DNA of 64,000 nucleotides. Source: Nocardioides albus. GTDB taxonomy: Bacteria; Actinomycetota; Actinomycetes; Propionibacteriales; Nocardioidaceae. The position numbers and the translations under genes are program-made. Position 1 is the stretch's first letter. Each line of letters starts with the position of its first letter. The notes under the pieces are model-generated. The model was not told where the DNA came from, did no database searches, and was given only the letters and a program-made list of their open reading frames with translations. Where the stretch lies: assembly GCF_014648255.1 (NCBI RefSeq), contig NZ_BMQT01000008.1:1-64000 (forward strand). The letters run 5' to 3'. This document shows, piece after piece, positions 23,582-30,080 of the stretch.

Positions 23582-26067
23582 AGGCCCCCCTCTCCTGGAT
23601 CAAGGAGTACGTCGACCTGCCGGCCGATCTCGGCATCGAGGAGATCACCGACCGGCTGACCGCGCTCGGCCTCAAGCTGGAGGCGATCGAGACCTCCGGC
23701 GCCGGCATCGAGGGCCCGCTCGTGGTGGGCCAGGTGCTCACCGCCGAGAAGGAGCCGCAGAAGAACGGCAAGACGATCAACTGGTGCACCGTCGACGTCG
23801 GCGACGCCAACGGCACCGGTGAGCCGCAGGGGATCGTCTGCGGCGCGCACAACTTCAAACCGGGCGACAAGGTCGTCGTGATCCTGCCCGGGGGCGTGCT
23901 GCCGGGGAACTTCCAGATCTCGGCGCGGAAGACCTACGGCCACATGTCGGCCGGAATGATCTGTTCCGCCCGCGAGCTCGGGCTGGGGGAGGAGGCCGAC
24001 GGCATCATCGTGCTGCCGGCCGACGCTCCCGCACCCGGGACCGACGCCCGCGAGGTGCTCGGCCTCGGCGAGGAGATCATCGAGTTCGAGATCAACCCGG
24101 ACCGTGCCTACGCCCTGTCGATGCGCGGCATCGCGCGGGACGCGGCGCTGGGCTTCGACGTACCGTTCCACGACCCGGCGCAGGTCGACTACCCGGTCGC
24201 CGACGGGTCGGGCTACCCGGTCCGCCTCGAGGACGACGGGTGCGATCACTTCGTCACCCGCGTGATCACCGGGTTCGACCCAGCCGCGCCGACGCCCGAG
24301 TTCATCGTGAAGCGGCTCGAGGCCACCGGCGTACGGTCGATCTCGCTGGCCGTCGACGTCTCCAACTACGTGATGATGGAGCTCGGCCAGCCGACGCACT
24401 GCTACGACAGGGCCAAGCTGTCCGGCGACATCGTGGTGCGGCGGGCGAACGAGGGCGAGAAGATCACCACGCTCGACGACGTGGTCCGGGTGCTCTCCGA
24501 GGAGGACCTGCTGATCACCGACGACTCCGGCCCGATCGGCATCGCCGGTGTCATGGGTGGGGCGTCCACGGAGATCTCGGAGTCGACCACGGACATCGTG
24601 GTCGAGGCCGCGCACTTCGACCCGACCACCGTCTTCCGCTCCCAGAAGCGCCACAAGCTCCCCTCGGAGGCGTCCAAGCGCTTCGAGCGCGGCGTCGACC
24701 CGCTGCTGCCGCCCGCGGCGGCCCAGCGCGTCGTCGAGCTGCTCGTCGAGCACGGTGGCGGCCAGGCCGCCGGTGTCTCCGAGGTCGGGCCGGGGGCCTC
24801 GCTCGAGACGCGCGAGCCGTTCCGGACCATCACGATCCCGGTCGACCTGCCGGCCCGGATCATCGGGCTCGACATCGACGAGGCGACGGTGGTGAAGTCG
24901 CTCGAGCTGATCGGCGCGCGTGTCGCCGTTTCGGGTGACTCGCTGACCGCGACCATCCCGACCTACCGGGTCGACCTCACCGACCCTTACGACCTGGTCG
25001 AGGAGGTCGCTCGCATCGTCGGCTACGACAAGGTTCCCTCGGTGCTGCCGCGCCGGGCGACCGGTGGTGGCCTGACCCGTGCCCAGCAGCTGCGCCGCCG
25101 GATCGGGCGTGCCCTGGCCGGTGCCGGGCTGGTCGAGGTCGTCGACTTCCCGTTCGTGGGCGATGCCGACTTCACCGCGCTCGGGCTGCCGTCCGACGAC
25201 GTTCGGCGGCGGACGGTGAAGCTGGCCAACCCGCTCAGCAGCGAGGAGCCCGGCTACACCACCACGCTGCTCCCGGGGCTTCTGAAGGTCGCCGCGCGCA
25301 ACATCTCCCGAGGTCAGGACGGGGTCTCCCTCTTCGAGACCGCGACCGTCGCCTTCCCGGTCGACCAGGCGGCGCCGATCTACGGCGTCGACCGGCGCCC
25401 GACCGAGCAGGAGATGGAGAAGCTCCTCGCCGCCATCCCGCGCCAGCCGCTGCACCTCGGTGTCGTGCTCGCCGGGGAGCGTACGCGGGGTGGTTGGTGG
25501 GGTGCCGCGGAGGCCGCTTCGTGGTCGGATGCCATCGACGTCGTACGCCGCCTGGGCGCCGAGCTCGGAGTCCCCGTCGAGGTCGGCTCGGCATCGCGGG
25601 CGCCGTGGCACCCGGGGCGCTGCGCGGTCGTCTCGGTCGACGGGGTTGAGTTCGGCCACGCCGGCGAGCTGCACCCCAACGTGTGCAAGGCGTTCGGGCT
25701 GCCGGCTCGTTCGGCAGCGGTCGAGATCGACCTCGACTTCCTGATCTCGAGGGTGCCCGCCACCGCCGCCGGCCCGGTCTTCTCGACCATGCCGGTCGCC
25801 AAGGAAGACGTCGCGCTCACGGTCTCCGTCGACGTCACCGTCGCCGCCGTCGAGGCGGCGCTGCGCGAGGGCGCCGGGGAGCTGCTGGAGACTGTCCGGC
25901 TCTTCGACGTCTACGAGGGCGACCAGGTCGGCGAGGGCAAGAAGTCGCTGGCCTTCGCGCTGCGCTTCCGCGCTCCCGACCGCACGCTCAAGGCCGAGGA
26001 GACCGCGGCTGCGCGTGAGGCGGCGGTCGCGAAGGCCGCCGAGCTGACCGGCGCCACCCAGCGCTGA
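23578..26067 (+). CDS. pheT: Phenylalanine-tRNA ligase beta subunit
   Basis: An 829-residue subunit with the full bacterial domain set: N-terminal domain (KAPLSWIKEYVDLP), OB-fold tRNA-binding domain (about 40-160), B3/B4 editing domain (with EINPDRAYALSMRGIARDA leading into it), B5, a catalytic-like core, and the C-terminal anticodon-binding FDX-ACB fold (EDVALTVSVDVTVAAVEAAL to FALRFRAPDRTLKAEE). It edits mischarged Tyr-tRNA(Phe). GTG 23578 overlaps the pheS stop. A perfect 38-bp palindrome follows five bases after the stop codon. Confidence 0.96.
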   Translation: MKAPLSWIKEYVDLPADLGIEEITDRLTALGLKLEAIETSGAGIEGPLVVGQVLTAEKEPQKNGKTINWCTVDVGDANGTGEPQGIVCGAHNFKPGDKVVVILPGGVLPGNFQISARKTYGHMSAGMICSARELGLGEEADGIIVLPADAPAPGTDAREVLGLGEEIIEFEINPDRAYALSMRGIARDAALGFDVPFHDPAQVDYPVADGSGYPVRLEDDGCDHFVTRVITGFDPAAPTPEFIVKRLEATGVRSISLAVDVSNYVMMELGQPTHCYDRAKLSGDIVVRRANEGEKITTLDDVVRVLSEEDLLITDDSGPIGIAGVMGGASTEISESTTDIVVEAAHFDPTTVFRSQKRHKLPSEASKRFERGVDPLLPPAAAQRVVELLVEHGGGQAAGVSEVGPGASLETREPFRTITIPVDLPARIIGLDIDEATVVKSLELIGARVAVSGDSLTATIPTYRVDLTDPYDLVEEVARIVGYDKVPSVLPRRATGGGLTRAQQLRRRIGRALAGAGLVEVVDFPFVGDADFTALGLPSDDVRRRTVKLANPLSSEEPGYTTTLLPGLLKVAARNISRGQDGVSLFETATVAFPVDQAAPIYGVDRRPTEQEMEKLLAAIPRQPLHLGVVLAGERTRGGWWGAAEAASWSDAIDVVRRLGAELGVPVEVGSASRAPWHPGRCAVVSVDGVEFGHAGELHPNVCKAFGLPARSAAVEIDLDFLISRVPATAAGPVFSTMPVAKEDVALTVSVDVTVAAVEAALREGAGELLETVRLFDVYEGDQVGEGKKSLAFALRFRAPDRTLKAEETAAAREAAVAKAAELTGATQR

Positions 26068-26071
26068 GGTT

Positions 26072-26109
26072 CTGTGTCAGTTCCCCGCACGTGCGGGGAA
26101 CTGACACAG
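26072..26109. terminator. Perfect 38-bp palindrome after pheT
   Basis: Both 19-base halves are exactly complementary with no loop; the centre CACGTG is at 26088-26093. In RNA it would fold as a long hairpin with a minimal loop. It lies five bases past the pheT stop, between convergent pheT and barstar genes, so a two-way terminator is the simplest reading. There is no T-run. Confidence 0.75.
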
Positions 26110-26189
26110 TTCAGTCCACTCTGCGCCGTCAATCCCGCGCATATGTGTGGAAGCGGCAGAGCACGTCCTCGGCGGGGCTTCCATCCTGA

Positions 26190-26723
26190 TCAAACGCCTC
26201 GGGTCCTGTCGACGAACTCTCGCGTCGTCCAGCTCACGCGAGTCGCTCCTACCGGCTCCAGGCGCCGGTCCAGTCTTGGGTCGTCCGATCGTGCTAGGCA
26301 GATGAAGCGGTTGCCGAAGGGCAAGGCGTGCCGTGACTGGTTCTCGAGAATGTCGAGCAGGGTCTGCGCGGATCGTTGGTCTTTGTCGACGAACGCATCG
26401 AAGTCGTCCAGGGCGAGGGCAAGGCCAGTGTCGGCTGGACCGACCCCGTAGTCGCCTGACGCGACGTCGCCGAGGCAGTCGCTGAGTGCGTCGAAGTTGT
26501 GCCCGAAATAGTCCGGGAAGTCCAAGGACTCGGCGAGCTGACGGAACATCTCGGCGCTGTTGGTCCACCTCGATGCCGACAGCCGTACGACTCGATACCC
26601 GAGCGTCGTCAGGCTGCTGATCCCGTCGTCCCAGACGGACCTGCTCCAGAAGAGTGAGACGCCACCGTTGAGGAGCAGCGAGTAGTCGTACCGGCTGAAG
26701 TCGTCGGGGCCGAAGGCTGCCAT
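26190..26723 (-). CDS. Barstar-family protein (orphan RNase inhibitor)
   Basis: A 177-residue protein with the barstar fold. The diagnostic segment is FPDYFGHNFDALSDCLGD, matching the FPxYFGxNWDAL pattern that contacts barnase-type RNases, followed by acidic LALDDFDAF. It is about twice the length of barstar itself, with extra N- and C-terminal parts. It presumably neutralises a ribonuclease toxin, yet no barnase-like or polymorphic-toxin gene is adjacent. The threonine aldolase gene ends nine bases upstream, so both may share a transcript. Its G/C content looks lower than that of its neighbours: I count 34 G/C in the 60 bases 26341-26400. Confidence 0.75.
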   Translation of the reverse strand: MAAFGPDDFSRYDYSLLLNGGVSLFWSRSVWDDGISSLTTLGYRVVRLSASRWTNSAEMFRQLAESLDFPDYFGHNFDALSDCLGDVASGDYGVGPADTGLALALDDFDAFVDKDQRSAQTLLDILENQSRHALPFGNRFICLARSDDPRLDRRLEPVGATRVSWTTREFVDRTRGV

Positions 26724-26732
26724 CTGCGTCCC

Positions 26733-27761
26733 TCAGGTCAGCGCGTCGCGGAGGACGGCCAGGACGGTGTCGACGTCCTCTGAGGTCGTCTCCCAGGAGG
26801 TGACGAACCGGACGCGCCCGTCGAGGCGGTAGAAGAGCACCCCGGCCGCATCCAGGCGGTCGGCGGTCTCGTCGGGGAGGTCCACCCAGGCCAGGTTGGC
26901 GTCGACGGAGTTGGTGATGCGTACGCCTGCCTCCACCAGGCCGGCGGCGAGCTCGGCCATCCGGTCGTTGGCGTTACGGGCGTTGCGGAGCCACAGGTCG
27001 TCGGTGAGGTAGGCCAGCAGCTGCGCGGACTGGTAGCGCATCTTCGAGGTGACGTGGCCGGAGCGCTTCGTGCGGTAGACGAGCTCGTCCGCCGGGGCAT
27101 CGGAGAAGCAGACGATCGCCTCGGCCGAGAGGGCGCCGTTCTTGGTCGCGCCGAGGGAGAGCACGTCGACGCCGGCGCGCCAGGTGAGGTCGGCAGGCGT
27201 GGCGCCGGTGGCCACGACAGCGTTCGCGAACCGGGCGCCGTCCAGATGCACCCGCAGGTCGCGGGTCTTCGCGATCCCGGTGAGTTCGGAGATCTCCGGC
27301 ACGGAGTAGACCGTGCCGTAGTCCGACGGCGAGGTCAGCGAGAGCACCGTCGGCTGGGAGTGGTGCGGGTCGCCCCAACGTACGCCGTCCAGGTGGGCCT
27401 GGAGGGCGTCGGCCGCCATCTTGTAGCCCTCGCCCGCGATGCCCGTCATCACCGCGCCCCCGCTCAGGAACGACGTCGCGCCGCCTTCGCTGCCCAGGAT
27501 ATGAGCGGTCTCGTGGCACACCACCGAACCCCACGGCGGGGTCAGCGCGGAGAGCGAGAGGGCGTTGGCGGCGGTGCCGCTGAGCACCGGGAAGACCCGG
27601 GCGGTCGGGTGCTCGAAGACCTCGCGGACCCGACTCTCGAGCGCGGCGGTCACCTCGTCACCGCCGTAGGCGAGCGCGGAGCCGGAGTTGACGGCGGTCA
27701 TCGCCTCCAAGATCGCGGGGGAGACGGAGGCGGCGTTGTCAGAGCGAAGTTCGACGGTCAC
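26733..27761 (-). CDS. Low-specificity L-threonine aldolase
   Basis: A 342-residue PLP enzyme of the aspartate-aminotransferase fold that splits L-threonine/allo-threonine into glycine and acetaldehyde. The N-terminus VELRSDNAASVSPAILEAM, the HETAHIL loop and the PLP-binding lysine in LGATKNGAL fit the family (beta-eliminating-lyase-like). GTG 27761 is the likely start; the frame is open further upstream, but that sequence overlaps the regulator gene and does not resemble protein. The barstar gene follows nine bases after its stop. Confidence 0.88.
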   Translation of the reverse strand: MTVELRSDNAASVSPAILEAMTAVNSGSALAYGGDEVTAALESRVREVFEHPTARVFPVLSGTAANALSLSALTPPWGSVVCHETAHILGSEGGATSFLSGGAVMTGIAGEGYKMAADALQAHLDGVRWGDPHHSQPTVLSLTSPSDYGTVYSVPEISELTGIAKTRDLRVHLDGARFANAVVATGATPADLTWRAGVDVLSLGATKNGALSAEAIVCFSDAPADELVYRTKRSGHVTSKMRYQSAQLLAYLTDDLWLRNARNANDRMAELAAGLVEAGVRITNSVDANLAWVDLPDETADRLDAAGVLFYRLDGRVRFVTSWETTSEDVDTVLAVLRDALT

Positions 27762-27808
27762 GGCCCCATTCTGGCCGGGGTGTGGTCGAGGGTCGCCGGT
27801 GCCCCGGA

Positions 27809-28738
27809 CTACCGGTGCCGGCGGGCGTGCGCCTCGATGCCGTCGAGGAGCAGGCCGAGGCCGAGCTCGAACAGCTCGTCGATGTCCATGTCGTAGCCGT
27901 CCGAGAGCAGCCCGGTCGGACCGAAGAGGCGGGCGATGTGGGGGAAGCGGGTCGCGAAGGTGTCGTCGCTGAAGTGAGGTACGTAGCGGCTGTCGGTCCA
28001 TTCGTCGGCGGAGACTCCCGTCAGGGACAGCGCCTCGTCCTCGCGCTCGATGTTGGCGGCCAGGCCCGCGATGTGGTTGTAGACCAGCACCTGCACGTCG
28101 AACTGGGTCTTCGGTGACAGCTCGAGGGCCTCGAGCGCCCCGAGCAGCCGGTCGCCGAAGCGGAGCAGGTGGGGGAGCATCATCGGACGGGTCAGCGGCT
28201 GGGTGCGGCCCAGCCACGGGTGGTCGCGATGGAGCCGCCACAGCTCGCGGCTGAGCGATTCGGCGCGCCGTCGCCAGGGAGCCTCGGGGTCGTCCTCGAA
28301 CTGGGCGGTCCCGTAGATCGCATCGGCCATCGCCGCGATCAGCTCGTCCTTGCCTTCGACGAACCGATACAGCGACATCGGGGCGACACCGCATCGACCG
28401 GCGACCGCACGCATCGAGACGGCCTCCAATCCCTCGGTGTCAGCGATCCGGACCGCCGCGCCCAGGACCCGTCCGCGGGTGAGTGGCCGGGCGCCGGGGC
28501 CCCTCGTCGGTTCGGCGCGCGGTGCGACCACGGTGCCGGAGCGTGGCCGGGTGATCACCCGGCCGTCGGCGCGGAGCACGTCGAGCGCCTTGGTGGCCGT
28601 CGCGAGAGCGACCCCGAACTCCTGGGCGACCTGCCGGGTCGAGGGCACCTTGTCGCCGGGTTCGAGCTCGTCGTCGTCGATGCGTCGACCGAGCTCGGCG
28701 GCGATGCGGAGATAGGGCGGTCCGGTCGGGTCGGCCAC
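27809..28738 (-). CDS. Double-HTH regulator: GntR winged helix fused to TetR
   Basis: A 309-residue regulator with two DNA-binding domains. Residues 1-75 are a GntR winged helix (ISAEL-type helix with DDELEPGDKVPSTRQVAQEF and TATKALDVLRADGRV). Residues 86-135 are a TetR helix-turn-helix (VSMRAVAGRCGVAPMSLYRF). The rest is a tetracycline-repressor-like ligand domain (LWRLHRDHPWLGRTQPL). It is divergent from an FAD monooxygenase gene, with a palindromic operator between them. The probable role is repression of the monooxygenase until a small molecule binds. The start is GTG 28738 with AAAGG seven bases upstream. Confidence 0.85.
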   Translation of the reverse strand: MADPTGPPYLRIAAELGRRIDDDELEPGDKVPSTRQVAQEFGVALATATKALDVLRADGRVITRPRSGTVVAPRAEPTRGPGARPLTRGRVLGAAVRIADTEGLEAVSMRAVAGRCGVAPMSLYRFVEGKDELIAAMADAIYGTAQFEDDPEAPWRRRAESLSRELWRLHRDHPWLGRTQPLTRPMMLPHLLRFGDRLLGALEALELSPKTQFDVQVLVYNHIAGLAANIEREDEALSLTGVSADEWTDSRYVPHFSDDTFATRFPHIARLFGPTGLLSDGYDMDIDELFELGLGLLLDGIEAHARRHR

Positions 28739-28753
28739 GGTGGAACCTTTCGT

Positions 28754-28785
28754 GATCTGTGCTAGGACAGATCCTAGTGCAGATC
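28754..28785. promoter_or_regulatory. Palindromic operator between regulator and FAD monooxygenase
   Basis: Arms of 14 bases (28754-28767 and 28772-28785) are complementary at 12 positions, with a 4-base spacer. The inner part CTAGGA-caga-TCCTAG is perfect. Size and placement suit a TetR- or GntR-type dimer controlling both divergent genes. Confidence 0.7.
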
Positions 28786-28815
28786 ATGCTGAACTAGGTC
28801 AGATTGGCGATATAA

Positions 28816-28844
28816 TTGCAGGTCAGAACGGACATCGCTACTGT
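28816..28844 (+). promoter_or_regulatory. Promoter of the FAD monooxygenase gene
   Basis: A -35 box TTGCAG (28816-28821) and a -10 box TACTGT (28839-28844) are 17 bases apart, and the ATG at 28852 follows after seven bases. This fits a leaderless transcript. A consensus TATAAT at 28811-28816 overlaps the -35 box and may be a second start. Confidence 0.6.
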
Positions 28845-28851
28845 CCTGGCC

Positions 28852-29997
28852 ATGGAAAAAGTACAGCGTATCGAAGCCCCCGCCACCGTCCTCATCTCCG
28901 GCTCCGGCGTCGCCGGTGCCGCCCTGGCCTTCTGGCTCCGCGAGCAGGGCCTGACGCCCGTCGTCGTCGAGCGCGCCCCAGCGCTGCGTCGCGGCGGCCA
29001 GGCCGTCGACGTCCGCGGCGCAGCCCTCACGGTGCTACGGCGCATGGGCCTGGAGGCCCCGGCTCGCGCACTGCGAAACGAGTCCCAGGGCATGAACATG
29101 CTCGACGCCGACGGCAACGAGCTGATGCGCTCGGAGGAGTTCGCGCTCTCCTCGGGGCGGCTCGAGACCGAGGACATCGAGCTCCTCCGCGAGGACCTCG
29201 TCGAACTCGTCCACGAACGCCTCGAGGGCGTGGAGTATGTCTATGGCGACTCGATCACGGCGATCGACGAGGACGCCGAGGGCGTCCAGGTCGAGTTCGA
29301 GAATGCCGCCCCGCGCCGCTTCGCCCTCGTCGTCGGGGCCGACGGGCTCCACTCCAACACCCGCCGGCTCGTCTTCGGGCCCGAGGCCGCCTACATCCAC
29401 CACCTCGGCACCTATCTGTCCGTCTTCAGCCAGGAGAACTACCTCGGCATGGACCGTTGGCAGACCTGGATCAACAACGGCACCGACGGTGGTGCGGTGA
29501 TGACCGTGCGCGACAACAAGGAGCTGCGGATCTTCCTCGGCTTCGCCGCAGACCCCATCGACTATGACTACCGAGACGTCGAGGCGCAGAAGAGGTTGGT
29601 CGCTGAGCACGTGGCCGGCTTCGGGTGGGAGGTGCCGAACCTCGTTGAGCGGATGTGGACCGCCGAGGACTTCTACTTCGACTCGATGGCCCAGATCAAG
29701 ATGGAGTCCTGGTCCCGAGGTCGCACCGTGCTTCTCGGCGACGCGGCCCACTGCGCCGCGCCGCTCTCGGGCCAGGGCACGAGCCTTGCCCTCGTCGGCG
29801 CCTACGTGCTCGCCGTCGAGCTCGGGCGCGCTACGGACCACGCCGAGGCGTTCGTCGGCTACGAGAAGCGGATGCGTACGTTCGTCGAGGCCAACCAGGA
29901 GCTCGCCCTCATCGACCGGCGCACGGTCGATCCGGACGAGTCGACCCGGCGCCTCGATGCGGTCAAGAACCTGATCGATCTCGACGCGATCGGCTAG
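28852..29997 (+). CDS. FAD-dependent monooxygenase (TetX/PHBH type)
   Basis: A 381-residue group A flavoprotein monooxygenase. The FAD-binding Rossmann motif is LISGSGVAGAALAFWL (residues 14-29), the DG motif is VVGADGLHSNTRR and the GD motif is GRTVLLGDAAHCAAPLSGQG. It would hydroxylate an aromatic or polyketide-like compound with NAD(P)H and O2. The nearest well-known relatives in architecture are tetracycline-inactivating TetX and similar enzymes, but substrate choice cannot be read. It is divergent from the GntR/TetR regulator, a typical inducible detoxification pair. Confidence 0.87.
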   Translation: MEKVQRIEAPATVLISGSGVAGAALAFWLREQGLTPVVVERAPALRRGGQAVDVRGAALTVLRRMGLEAPARALRNESQGMNMLDADGNELMRSEEFALSSGRLETEDIELLREDLVELVHERLEGVEYVYGDSITAIDEDAEGVQVEFENAAPRRFALVVGADGLHSNTRRLVFGPEAAYIHHLGTYLSVFSQENYLGMDRWQTWINNGTDGGAVMTVRDNKELRIFLGFAADPIDYDYRDVEAQKRLVAEHVAGFGWEVPNLVERMWTAEDFYFDSMAQIKMESWSRGRTVLLGDAAHCAAPLSGQGTSLALVGAYVLAVELGRATDHAEAFVGYEKRMRTFVEANQELALIDRRTVDPDESTRRLDAVKNLIDLDAIG

Positions 29998-30059
29998 CGT
30001 CGGCGGAGGGACGTGCGGGTTGGGATGCCCTTGTCGAAGAGGCGTTATCCCGTACGTAC

Positions 30060-30071
30060 GCGATATATCGC
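30060..30071. promoter_or_regulatory. 12-bp perfect palindrome upstream of BTAD regulator
   Basis: GCGATATATCGC is a perfect palindrome ending nine bases before ATG 30081. Its AT-rich centre stands out in this GC-rich sequence. It could be an operator overlapping the promoter; the binding protein is unknown. Confidence 0.5.
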
Positions 30072-30080
30072 TATGGCAGA

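Noticed and set aside
23338..25674. Long open frame on the minus strand across pheT
   Set aside because: It is antisense to a clearly coding pheT, has no family resemblance and reflects G/C-rich third positions. The same applies to long antisense frames over infC-rplT (9869-12124), the BTAD regulator (30045-32708) and pepN (55874-58390).
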